A stretch of 64,000 nt of DNA from Novilysobacter_A longmucuonensis. GTDB lineage: Bacteria > Pseudomonadota > Gammaproteobacteria > Xanthomonadales > Xanthomonadaceae. A program made the translations under genes and the position numbers. Location of the stretch: NCBI RefSeq assembly GCF_046600735.1, contig NZ_JBJMAW010000001.1, forward strand, positions 310,001-374,000, written 5' to 3'. Shown here piece by piece: positions 1-9,602 of this stretch. Every line of letters starts with the position of its first letter. Positions within the stretch are counted from its first letter, which is position 1. The notes beneath the pieces are model-generated. The model did no database searches and was not told the origin of the DNA. It worked only from the letters and a program-made list of their open reading frames with translations.

Positions 1-338
1 GACCAGCCGAGCAACTGCGACAGACCCCAGCCCAGTGCGGTGGCGACCGCGATCTGCACGATCGCCCCGGGCAGCGCGATCGCCTTGACCTCCAGCAGGT
101 CGCGCATCGAAAAATGCAGGCCGACGCCGAACATCAGCAGGATCACGCCGATCTCGGCGATCTGCGGCGCCAGCGTCTGGTCGCCGACGAAGCCCGGGGT
201 GAACGGCCCGGCGACGATGCCGGCGACCAGGTAGCCGACCAGCGGCGACAGCCGGCATTTCTGCGCCAGCGCGCCGAAGATGAATGCGAGCACGAAGCCG
301 ACCACCAGGATTGCGATTAGCGGGGTGTGATGCGGCAT
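1..338 (-). CDS. CPA2 cation:proton antiporter, YbaL/KefB-like (N-terminal part)
   Basis: Partial gene running off the left edge; only about the first 112 residues are present. The N-terminus MPHHTPLIAILVVGF, followed by hydrophobic helices with LVGYLVAGIVAGPFTPGF and LGVGLHFS-type motifs (here FGVGLHFSMRDL), matches the membrane domain of monovalent cation:proton antiporter-2 proteins, closest by eye to E. coli YbaL. Such proteins exchange K+ or Na+ for H+ across the inner membrane and usually carry a C-terminal TrkA-N domain, which lies outside the window. An AAGGAG ribosome site sits just upstream of the ATG. It is divergent from the neighbouring ABC-F gene. Exact ion and regulation cannot be read. 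Confidence 0.85.
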   Translation of the reverse strand, partial: MPHHTPLIAILVVGFVLAFIFGALAQKCRLSPLVGYLVAGIVAGPFTPGFVGDQTLAPQIAEIGVILLMFGVGLHFSMRDLLEVKAIALPGAIVQIAVATALGWGLSQLLGW

Positions 339-435
339 CGATCGCTCCTTTTCGAACTGATCAGGATCGGGTGCGTACCCCGCTGTTGCAAGCACGGATA
401 TCGGCCCCGGCAGCCTGCCACCGTACAATGGCGGC

Positions 436-2289
<1,854 letters not shown>

Positions 2290-2350
2290 ACACTCGCGTG
2301 CTGGGCCGTGCCATGGGTGCGATGTCGGGCGGCGACGCACCCCGGTTTCG

Positions 2351-2374
2351 GATCGCGGCTGAAGCCGCTCCTAC
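2351..2374. repeat. Dispersed repeat family I, right half only
   Basis: The sequence GATCGCGGCTGAAGCCGCTC plus CTAC is the right end of the family I inverted repeat found whole elsewhere in this window. It is a solo half-copy within the 305-base gap between the ABC-F gene and the symporter gene; the rest of that gap holds a family II element and no coding sequence. Confidence 0.85.
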
Positions 2375-2405
2375 AGTCCCGGCTTATCGGCGCCATAAGC
2401 ATCCT

Positions 2406-2503
2406 GTAGGAGCGCCCCATGGGCGCGAGCTCTTCGGGCAGGCGATGCAGGCAATCAGGCAACCGGTCGCGCCCATGCGCCTATAGGCATGGGGCGCTCC
2501 TGC
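2406..2503. repeat. Dispersed repeat family II (GTAGGAGCGCCCCATGGGCG type)
   Basis: The left end reads GTAGGAGCGCCCCATGGGCG. The right end is a longer, decayed inverted copy ending GGCATGGGGCGCTCCTGC. The ends are complementary and would form a hairpin in RNA. It lies downstream of the ABC-F gene and upstream of the symporter, so it may contribute to 3'-end processing, but no T-run follows and no terminator is claimed. Confidence 0.8.
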
Positions 2504-2594
2504 AAGGGAAAGACCTTACCGGCATGCGGTTTGACCCGCGCCCGCAGGCTGTGTTTCGGTAAACAGCGTTTCTGCATCGGATGGGGCGATCGCA

Positions 2595-4133
2595 GTGCTG
2601 CACACGCTCGACTATGTGGTCCTGGGGCTGTACCTGCTGATCGTGACGGTGATCTGCGTGCGGGTGACGCGACGCAGCCCGGAGTCCGACGAGCTGTTCC
2701 TGGCCGGGCGGACGCTCGGCGCCGGCGTGGTCGGCCTGTCGTTGTTCGCCTCCAACATCTCCTCGACCACCCTGATCGGCCTGCCCGGCGCGGCGTGGTC
2801 GTCGGGCATCGCGGTGGCCAACTACGAATGGATGGCCGCGCTGGTGCTGCTGTTCTCGGCGCTGTACGTGGTGCCGGTGCTGCTGGGCAACCGCCTGACC
2901 ACGGTGCCGGAACTGCTGGAACGCCGCTTCGATGCGCGCCTGCGCAAGTACCTGTCCGGGGTCAGTGTGTTCCTGTCGATCGTGCTCGATACCGCCGGCA
3001 GCCTGTTCGCCGGTGCGCTGGTGCTGCAGGTGTTCTTCCCGCAGTTGCCGCTGGTCGGCACCATCGTGGCGATCGCGTTGTTCACCGGCCTCTATACCGC
3101 CGCGGGCGGCCTGCGCGCGGTGGCCTACACCGATGCGCTGCAGTCGGTGGTGTTGCTGGTGGGCGCGGCGATGCTGGCGTGGCTGGTGTTCGCCGAGTTC
3201 GACCACTCCTGGGCGAATGTGGTCGCGGCGATGCCGGCCGATCACCTGTCATTGGTCCGGCCGCTGGACGACCCGCATCTGCCATGGCTGGGCACGCTGA
3301 TCGGCCTGCCGATCCTGGGTTTTTACTACTGGACGATGAACCAGTACGTCAGCCAGCGCCTGCTCGGCGCGCGTAGCGTCGAGGCCGCCGGGCGCGGCGC
3401 CATGCTCGCCGCCGGGCTGAAGTTGTTGCCACTGTTCCTGATGGTGCTGCCCGGCGCGATGGCGATCGCGTTGCTGCCGGACCTGCAACGCGCCGACGAG
3501 GTCTATCCGCGCCTGCTGATGGAGTACGCGCCGGTCGGGCTGACCGGGCTGATCCTGGCCGGGCTGCTGGCGGCGATCATGTCGAGCATCGACTCGGCGT
3601 TGAACTCGGCCTCGACCCTGATCACCCACGATTTCATCCAGCCGCGGCGGCCGCACCTGGACGCGCGCGCGCTGGCGAAGCTCGGCCGCGGCATCACCCT
3701 GGTGCTGATGGCGCTGGCGGCGATGTGGGCGCCGATGATCGACCACTTCCCCGGGCTGTTCGCCTACCTGCAGCAGACCTTTGCCTACGTCACCCCGCCG
3801 CTGGTGGCGGTGTTTCTGCTCGGCCTGTGGTGGCGCGGGCTCGGCGCCAGCGCGGCGTGGCGCGCGCTGCTGACCGGGCACGCGATCAGCGTGGCGTGGT
3901 TCGTCGCTAGCCAATTGGGCTGGCTCGATCTGCACTTCACCATCGTCGCCGGGGTGTTGCTGGCGCTGACCGCGGTGGCGGCATGGCTGTGGCAGGCGGG
4001 CGCGCAGGCACCGGATGCGGCGCAGTTGGACGCGGTCGATCGGAGCCGTGCGCCGGCGGTGTCGGCGGCGGTGCGCTGGGGGTCGGCCACGCTGGTGGCG
4101 GTGACCGCGGCGCTGGTAATCGCGTTCTGGTGA
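2595..4133 (+). CDS. Sodium:solute symporter (SSS/SLC5 family)
   Basis: 512 residues, about 13 hydrophobic helices. The family signature appears as GLYTAAGGLRAVAYTDALQS around residues 162-181, and the core helix carries SNISSTTLIGLPG, typical of sodium-coupled sugar or solute carriers. The start is a GTG; no other start fits the hydrophobic N-terminus (LDYVVLGLYLLIVTVI) better. The gene converges on the glucosylglycerol synthase gene. Uptake of a sugar or of an osmolyte related to that pathway is a reasonable inference from position only. The substrate cannot be read from the sequence. The C-terminal half is more variable, as usual in this family. Confidence 0.85.
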   Translation: MLHTLDYVVLGLYLLIVTVICVRVTRRSPESDELFLAGRTLGAGVVGLSLFASNISSTTLIGLPGAAWSSGIAVANYEWMAALVLLFSALYVVPVLLGNRLTTVPELLERRFDARLRKYLSGVSVFLSIVLDTAGSLFAGALVLQVFFPQLPLVGTIVAIALFTGLYTAAGGLRAVAYTDALQSVVLLVGAAMLAWLVFAEFDHSWANVVAAMPADHLSLVRPLDDPHLPWLGTLIGLPILGFYYWTMNQYVSQRLLGARSVEAAGRGAMLAAGLKLLPLFLMVLPGAMAIALLPDLQRADEVYPRLLMEYAPVGLTGLILAGLLAAIMSSIDSALNSASTLITHDFIQPRRPHLDARALAKLGRGITLVLMALAAMWAPMIDHFPGLFAYLQQTFAYVTPPLVAVFLLGLWWRGLGASAAWRALLTGHAISVAWFVASQLGWLDLHFTIVAGVLLALTAVAAWLWQAGAQAPDAAQLDAVDRSRAPAVSAAVRWGSATLVAVTAALVIAFW

Positions 4134-4140
4134 CTGCCTG

Positions 4141-4183
4141 TGCTCCCTCCTTTGGAAAAGGAGGGTTGGGGAGGATTTGCTCC
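4141..4183. repeat. Dispersed repeat of CCCTCCTTTGGAAAAGGAGG type
   Basis: An imperfect palindrome (CCCTCCTTTGGAAAAGGAGG) followed by GTTGGGGAGGATTTGCTCC. Related copies occur near 11931 and 41729. Here it starts 7 bases after the symporter stop in the 229-base gap between convergent genes and could act as a 3' hairpin. Confidence 0.8.
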
Positions 4184-4217
4184 AACCGGGGGCCGGATGC
4201 GCAGCGAATGAGCTGGC

Positions 4218-4311
4218 GTGGTCGCGACTCACCTCGCTCCTACCGGTGACGCATGGGATCGTCATGCCGACGCCAACACCGGCTTGTGATCGCGGCTGAA
4301 GCCGCTCCTAC
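4218..4311. repeat. Paired repeat ends between convergent genes
   Basis: Two inward repeat ends: GTCGCGACTCACCTCGCTCC plus TAC (from 4218) and the family I right end GATCGCGGCTGAAGCCGCTC plus CTAC (4288-4311). Together with the preceding palindrome they fill the gap between the symporter and ggpPS. No ORF is supported here. Confidence 0.7.
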
Positions 4312-4362
4312 AAGTGAAGGGCCGGACGCGAGACGGCGACGGAGTCCAACCGAAAACCGCTT

Positions 4363-6780
4363 CTATTCGTTGCTCGGCATTGCGTAGCGATGATGGCTGG
4401 CGCCGCTGCCGGCGGTCTCGACCGCGTCGAGGAAGTCGTGGCCCCAGCGCTCCACGTCGTAGCGGCTGACGATGTCGAACAACTGCCGCTGGCGGCCTTC
4501 GGCTTCGTCATCGGGCATCGCCAGTGCCTGCGCCAGGCCGGCGACGAGATCGTTCTGGTCGTGCGGGTTGGTCAGCACCGCGCCCTTGAGCTCGGCCGCC
4601 GCGCCGGCGAATTCCGACAGCACCAGCACGCCGCTGGTGTCCTGGATGCCGTGCACGGCGATGAACTCCTTGGCCACCAGGTTCAGGCCATCGCGCAGCG
4701 GCGTGATCCACATGACGTCGGTCGCGGCGTAGTGCGCGAGCACCTGCTCGAACGGCAGCGCGCGGGCGAAGAACCGCACCGGCGACCAATCCAGGTCGGC
4801 GTAGCGGCCGTTGATGCGGCCGACCGCCTGCTCGATCTGGGTCTGCAACTGCCGGTAGATCGTCATCTCCTTGGCCGCCGGCACGCACACCATCAGCAGC
4901 GTGACGCCGCCCTGCATCCGCGGCTGCTGCTCCAGCAGGCGCTCGAAGGCGAGCAGCTTTTCCAGCGTGCCCTTGGTGTAATCCAGGCGCTCAATGGACA
5001 GCACCAGCTTGCGGCCCTTGAATTCCTGGCGGATCTCGGCGGCGCGCTCGCGGACCTCCGGTTGCGACAACGCCTCGCGGATGCGCGCCAGGTCGGTGCC
5101 GACCGGATGCGCGCCCAGGCCGATCTCGCGGTCGCCCACGCGCAGGCAGGTGGTCATGGTGTCCAGCCCGACCGCGCAGCCGTAGGTCAAAAAGCGCGGC
5201 GCGCAGCTTTCGCGGTGCAGCGTCTCGGCCGGCATCGCCCCGCGCACCACGTCGACGAAGTTCTCGACCTGGCGCGGGATGTGGAAGCCGATGTAATCGC
5301 ACTGCAGCAGGCTGCCGAGGATCTCGCGCCGCCACGGAACCACGTTGAACACGTCGGCCGAGGGAAAATAGGTGTGGTGGAAGAACGCGATCTTCAGGTC
5401 CGGGCGCAGCTCGCGCAGCGTGGCCGGCACCATCCACAGGTTGTAGTCGTGCAGCCACACGGTGGCGCCGTGAGCGGCCTCCGCGGCGGTGGCTTCGGCG
5501 AACTTGCGGTTGACCTTCAGGTAGATCTTCCAGTCGTCCTCGCGGAAGCGCGCGCGCTCCCAGAAGGTGTGCAGCATCGGCCAGAACGCTTCCTTGGAGA
5601 ATCGCTTGTAGAACGCGTCGACCTCGGACTTGGTCAGCCTGACCCGGGCCACGGTGAGGTCGGGATAGCGCGCCTCATCGACCGGGGTGTGGCTCTCGAA
5701 CGCGCCCAGCTTGGGATCGTCCACGCTCCAGGCGACCCACGAGCCCTTGCGGCCGCTTCCGAAGAAGCCCAGCAGGCTGGGGATGATGCCGTTGGGCGAG
5801 GTCGGCCGGCGGCGCTTGCGTACTCCGTCCTCGACGTATTCCTCGTAGGGCAGCCGGTGGTAGACCATCACCAGCTCGGATTTGCCCATCGCCTGCGGCT
5901 TGGGCGTGCGCCGGTGTGGGTCGTCGGCCTCGAGCAGGTTGAAATGCTCGATCGCCTCCAGGATGCCGCCGCAGCCGGGTGCCTCGGCGTGCAGCACGTT
6001 GGCCAGCTGCTGGGTGGCCGAGACCAGCGCCGGTTCGGAATCGCCGACGCATACGCCCTGGAACCCGGCGACGAACATCGACAGGTCGTTGAGGGTGTCG
6101 CCGGCGACCAGCACGCGCTCGTGCGGCAGCTCGAGAGAGTCGGCGAGCGCCGCCAGCGTGCGGCCCTTGTCGGTGTCCGGCGGCAGGATGTCGAGGTAGC
6201 GATCGGCCGAGTACAGCACCGAGCAGCCCAGCGACTGCGCCGCGGCCTCGATCTCGTGGCGGATGCCGGTCAAGGTTTCGGGCGCGCAGAAGTACGAACA
6301 GCGGCGCTCCTGCGGCACGTCCTGCCGCACCAGGCCGTCGAAGCGGTCGATCGCATCGGCCACCGCGTGCTCGCCCGGCCAGCGCGCGTCTATCCCGGCC
6401 TGCAGCGGCTGCACCGGCTGCAGGGTCAGGCCGTCGACCACGGTCGCGCCGACGTCGCAGATGACGTAGTCGGGCCGCGGCAGGGTCGGGTCCGACAGCA
6501 GCGGCATCACATGCTCCAGGCCGCGGCCGGTGACGAAAGTCAGGCTGATCCCCGGGTGGCGGTCGACCAGCCGGTAGAGCTTCTGGCGGTGTGCCGAGGA
6601 GCCGGCGAGGAAGGTGCCGTCCAGGTCGGTCGCCAGCATCAACGACGGCGCGAAATCGTCGCTTTCACCGGTGGACGGCGAAGCGGCCGGGGTCGGGCGT
6701 GCCGAGGTCGCGCCGGCGGCTTTCGAAGCGGAAGACTTCGAAGCGCTGGAGCGGCCCTGGGATGGCGTTGAGCGGTTCAC
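4363..6780 (-). CDS. ggpPS: Bifunctional glucosylglycerol-phosphate synthase/phosphatase (GgpPS)
   Basis: An 805-residue fusion. A low-complexity Ser/Ala/Lys leader (about residues 1-45) is followed by a HAD phosphatase domain with D52-L-D54-G-T and a later GDTLNDLSMF metal-site motif. The C-terminal two thirds form a GT20 glycosyltransferase with HDYNLWMVPATLRELRPD, FFHHTYFPSADVFN, SIERLDYTKG and TPLRDGLNLVAKEF. Phosphatase-first fusions of this layout are known as GgpPS in Stenotrophomonas rhizophila and Azotobacter, making glucosylglycerol, a salt-stress compatible solute, from ADP-glucose and glycerol-3-phosphate. A trehalose-phosphate synthase/phosphatase is the alternative, but OtsA-OtsB fusions normally have the reverse order. 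It overlaps the upstream transporter gene by four bases, so the two are co-transcribed. Confidence 0.82.
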   Translation of the reverse strand: MNRSTPSQGRSSASKSSASKAAGATSARPTPAASPSTGESDDFAPSLMLATDLDGTFLAGSSAHRQKLYRLVDRHPGISLTFVTGRGLEHVMPLLSDPTLPRPDYVICDVGATVVDGLTLQPVQPLQAGIDARWPGEHAVADAIDRFDGLVRQDVPQERRCSYFCAPETLTGIRHEIEAAAQSLGCSVLYSADRYLDILPPDTDKGRTLAALADSLELPHERVLVAGDTLNDLSMFVAGFQGVCVGDSEPALVSATQQLANVLHAEAPGCGGILEAIEHFNLLEADDPHRRTPKPQAMGKSELVMVYHRLPYEEYVEDGVRKRRRPTSPNGIIPSLLGFFGSGRKGSWVAWSVDDPKLGAFESHTPVDEARYPDLTVARVRLTKSEVDAFYKRFSKEAFWPMLHTFWERARFREDDWKIYLKVNRKFAEATAAEAAHGATVWLHDYNLWMVPATLRELRPDLKIAFFHHTYFPSADVFNVVPWRREILGSLLQCDYIGFHIPRQVENFVDVVRGAMPAETLHRESCAPRFLTYGCAVGLDTMTTCLRVGDREIGLGAHPVGTDLARIREALSQPEVRERAAEIRQEFKGRKLVLSIERLDYTKGTLEKLLAFERLLEQQPRMQGGVTLLMVCVPAAKEMTIYRQLQTQIEQAVGRINGRYADLDWSPVRFFARALPFEQVLAHYAATDVMWITPLRDGLNLVAKEFIAVHGIQDTSGVLVLSEFAGAAAELKGAVLTNPHDQNDLVAGLAQALAMPDDEAEGRQRQLFDIVSRYDVERWGHDFLDAVETAGSGASHHRYAMPSNE

Positions 6781-8123
6781 TGGCTTTCCTCTCGGGGGCG
6801 ATCAGATGGGCGCGCGGGGGATGGCACCTCAGTGGCAGAAGCGGCGGGCGGCGCATCGGGCGCGTCCGTCTCGGGCAGCAGTTCCAGCGCCGACGGGGTG
6901 GTGCGCAGCATCGGGTGGAAGTGCGCCGGGTGCTCACGTTCGCGACGGTACGACAGGCGCCGCCCGCCGGTAACGAGCGCCAGCAACGCCAGGGTGATGG
7001 CGAAGAATGCCGGCAGTGCCTGCGGGCCGGCCTGGGTCATCAAAGCGCCGGCCAGCGCCGGACCCAGTGCGGAGCCAATGCCATTGAGCAGCAGCAGGCT
7101 GCTGCAGCCCGACAGCATGTCCTCGGCGGCGAGGTGGTCGAGCAGGTGGGCCACGCACACCGGGTAGATCGCGAACGACAGCCCGCCGAACGCGAAGAAC
7201 AGCGCATACAGCAACGTCCTGTCGCTGCCGCCGGTCAGCGCCAGCGCCACCGAGACCACCGTCGCCAACGTGCAGACCAGCGCCAGGGTGGTGCGGCGGT
7301 CGCCGCGGTCCGACAGCCGGCCGATCGGCCACTGCAAGGCCGCGCCGCCCAGGATGGTCAGGCTCATCAGTGTGGCGATGCCGGTCACGTCCATGCCCAG
7401 CCGGCTCGCGTAGACCGCGCCCAGCCCCCAGAAGCCGCCCAGGGCCAGCCCGCCCAGCAGCGCGCCGCTGGCCGCCGCGGGGGCCGCCCGGTACAGCGCC
7501 ACCAGGGCCAGCCGCGGGGTTGCGGGCAGTTCGGGCTGGAGCATGCGGCTGGCGGTGACCGGCAGCGCGGCGACGCAGATCAAAATCGCGACCAGGCTGA
7601 AGGGCACGAACAGCAGCGGCGAGTACAGGCCGATCAGCCACTGGCCCGCAGCCAGTGCCAGCAGGTTCACCGCCATGTACACCGCGAATACCTGGCTGCG
7701 CTGCGCCGCCGGCGCCTGCGCGTTGAGCCAGCTCTCGATCACCGTGTACAGGCCCACCAGGGCAATGCCGGTCAGCACGCGTAGGCCGCCCCAGATCCAC
7801 GGATCCACCAGCATTGGATGCAGCAGCACGGTTACGGCGCACAGCGCGGCGTAGAACGCGAACGCGCGGATATGGCCGATCCGCTGGATCAGGTTGGGCG
7901 CGGCGTAGGTGCCCAGGAAGAAGCCGACGAAATAGCCCGACATGATCAGGCCCAGGGTCTGGTCGTTGAAGCCTTCCGCGCGCCCGCGGACCGCCAGCAG
8001 GGTGCCCAGCAGGCCGCTGCCGGCCAGCAGCAGCGCCACGCCCGCCAACAAGGCGGTCATCGATCGAACGACTGGAATCATTACCCCGACAGCAAGTGCC
8101 TGCGTACGCAGATAGCCACGCAC
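6777..8123 (-). CDS. ycaD: MFS transporter, YcaD-like
   Basis: 448 residues with about 12 hydrophobic helices and MFS features such as GYFVGFFLGTYAAPNLIQRIGHIR after helix 2 and GRLSDRGDRRTT after helix 8. The C-terminal 60 residues are a cytoplasmic Pro/Glu-rich tail. In Stenotrophomonas a ycaD-type gene next to ggpPS has been proposed to move glucosylglycerol; the same pair with a four-base overlap is seen here, so export or release of the osmolyte is the favoured role. The start is uncertain: the GTG used for this coordinate lacks a good ribosome site, and an ATG near 8081 (MIPVVRSM) is equally plausible. It is divergent from fmdB. Confidence 0.8.
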   Translation of the reverse strand: MRGYLRTQALAVGVMIPVVRSMTALLAGVALLLAGSGLLGTLLAVRGRAEGFNDQTLGLIMSGYFVGFFLGTYAAPNLIQRIGHIRAFAFYAALCAVTVLLHPMLVDPWIWGGLRVLTGIALVGLYTVIESWLNAQAPAAQRSQVFAVYMAVNLLALAAGQWLIGLYSPLLFVPFSLVAILICVAALPVTASRMLQPELPATPRLALVALYRAAPAAASGALLGGLALGGFWGLGAVYASRLGMDVTGIATLMSLTILGGAALQWPIGRLSDRGDRRTTLALVCTLATVVSVALALTGGSDRTLLYALFFAFGGLSFAIYPVCVAHLLDHLAAEDMLSGCSSLLLLNGIGSALGPALAGALMTQAGPQALPAFFAITLALLALVTGGRRLSYRREREHPAHFHPMLRTTPSALELLPETDAPDAPPAASATEVPSPARPSDRPREESQ

Positions 8124-8267
8124 CGTAACATGCTGATCTGGTTGAAAAAATACCGCCAGATTTCACGTTGCCTGCACATCGCGTCGGGCAGGGGCCGCGG
8201 CCTGGACTTGATTCGCCGCCGGCTGGCCCCACAATCCGCGCACCGTTCCGCCGAGTTGCCTCCCGCC

Positions 8268-8681
8268 ATGCCGATCTACGCTTTCGAGTGCGCCGCCTGC
8301 GGCCACAGCTTCGACCGCCTGCAGAAGCTGTCCGACACCGATCCACGCGATTGCCCGGCGTGCGGCCAGGCCGAGCTAAAGCGCCAGCTCACCGCGCCGC
8401 AGTTCCGCCTGGCCGGCGGTGGCTGGTACGAGACCGATTTCAAGAAGGACGGCGACCGCAAGCGCAATCTGGCTGGCGATGCTGGCTCGGGCGAGGGCCG
8501 GGCCGGCGACGGCAAGGTCGCTGAAGGCAAACTCGGTGAAGGCAACTCCGGTGAAGGCAAGTCCGGCGAGGGCAAGTCGGGCGAAGGCAAGTCGGGCGAC
8601 GGCAAGCCCGCCGAGAAGAAAGCCGAGCCGGTCAAGGCCGTGGCCAAGCCGGCCGCGAAGCCGGCCAGCCCGGCGGTCTGA
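8268..8681 (+). CDS. FmdB-family zinc-ribbon regulatory protein
   Basis: 137 residues. The first 55 form the FmdB/CxxC-CxxC zinc ribbon: MPIYAFECAACGHSF and CPACGQAELKRQLTAPQFRL, with four cysteines that would bind Zn. The rest is low complexity, with five-residue units (GEGKS, GDGK) read from 15-base DNA repeats, then a Lys/Ala/Pro tail. The ATG here is preferred because the family always begins MPxYxFxC; the open frame runs further upstream without homology. FmdB proteins commonly sit ahead of aspS in proteobacteria, as here. Function is poorly known; a nucleic-acid or regulatory role is inferred from the fold only. Confidence 0.85.
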   Translation: MPIYAFECAACGHSFDRLQKLSDTDPRDCPACGQAELKRQLTAPQFRLAGGGWYETDFKKDGDRKRNLAGDAGSGEGRAGDGKVAEGKLGEGNSGEGKSGEGKSGEGKSGDGKPAEKKAEPVKAVAKPAAKPASPAV

Positions 8682-8713
8682 GCGACGCCGCGCGGCGACC
8701 GACGGCAGTCGGC

Positions 8714-8797
8714 GTAGGGTGGGCACAGAAAACGTGCCCACCCTACGAATGCAGCGCTGTCGTCCGCCGAAAAGCTGGGCTTGCCAGCCCAGCCTAC
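8714..8797. repeat. Two perfect hairpins in the fmdB/DUF3011 gap
   Basis: The first hairpin (8714-8746) has a 13-base stem GTAGGGTGGGCAC / GTGCCCACCCTAC with a seven-base loop. The second (8772-8797) reads AAGCTGGGCTTGCCAGCCCA then GCCTAC. Both end in CTAC, like the other dispersed elements here. They lie between convergent genes and could serve as bidirectional 3' hairpins, though there is no T-run. Confidence 0.75.
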
Positions 8798-8813
8798 CGA
8801 AGCGCCTGAGCGC

Positions 8814-9305
8814 TCAGCTTGCGCTTTGCCGCACCGCGGCGACTTCCGTGGGGATCTTCACGAACACTGCGCTGCAACCGCGATCGACCCAGACCGCGCC
8901 GGCGCGCCAGCCCCAGTTGCCGCCTTCCACGCAGATCACCTCGGACAGCTCGTGCGAGAGTTTCACCGCTCCGCGGAACGGCGTGCGGCACTCGCGGTAG
9001 CCCAGGTCGCTGCTCTCGCAGCGCACTTCGGCATCGAGCCCTGCAAACCCCTCTTCGTCCGCGGCCGGTTCGTCCGCCGGCGCCACGATGGTCAAACCGA
9101 CCCGCATCTGCCCGCGTGAGGTGCCCGCCAGCATTGGCCCGGCCTGCCGCAGCAATCCGCTGGCCGCGGTCGCCGGTGGCGCCGAGAGCAACGTGGCCGA
9201 CAGCAGCGGGGCCGCGGCATGCTCGATGCGGGCGCCGGCCGTGCTCGAGAACAGCGACAACGACAGCAGCAGCATCCACAGCCGGAGCTTGCACGCTGTC
9301 ATCAT
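8814..9305 (-). CDS. DUF3011 secreted protein
   Basis: About 163 residues from the ATG chosen here. A basic start and hydrophobic stretch (TACKLRLWMLLLSLSLFSS, then TAGA) look like a Sec signal peptide. The conserved C-terminal module has VRCESSDLGYREC, GAVKLSHELSEVICVEGGNW and WGWRAGAVWVDRGCSAVF, the four-cysteine, Trp-rich pattern of DUF3011, common in Xanthomonadaceae. A GGGGGAGAG ribosome site precedes the double ATG, which is why the longer frame was not used. Probably periplasmic or extracellular with two disulfides; function unknown. Confidence 0.75.
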   Translation of the reverse strand: MMTACKLRLWMLLLSLSLFSSTAGARIEHAAAPLLSATLLSAPPATAASGLLRQAGPMLAGTSRGQMRVGLTIVAPADEPAADEEGFAGLDAEVRCESSDLGYRECRTPFRGAVKLSHELSEVICVEGGNWGWRAGAVWVDRGCSAVFVKIPTEVAAVRQSAS

Positions 9306-9602
9306 GGTCTCTCCCCCTTCTCGTCGAACGCAGCCGTGGTCGGTGCTGGTGCTGGACCGGAACTTGCCGCTCATCAGCTGTCAGCGGCCCGCGCGGGGAT
9401 AACTTGAGCCTATTGGGGCAAGCATCGCCGAAAACGCAACCGGCGTCTCAAACTGCGTGCGACTGCCGTTGGCCGTGCGTAAAACGGGACGATGGCAGCT
9501 GATCGCGCGTGACCGACGGCACGTCCGCAGCGCAGCCGCTAAAATGCCGGCCTTATCGATCTGCCCCGGCCTCGGCCGGACCAGCCGCATTCCGGAGCCC
9601 CC

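Noticed and set aside
4390..6771. 793-residue open frame antisense to ggpPS
   Set aside because: Low-complexity Arg/Gly/Val/Gln composition typical of the antisense frame of a high-GC gene; no domain, and the opposite strand encodes a clear GgpPS.
8081..8267. Promoters in the ycaD/fmdB divergent region
   Set aside because: TTGATT-16-CACAAT ahead of fmdB and TATTTT on the other strand are too weak to call.
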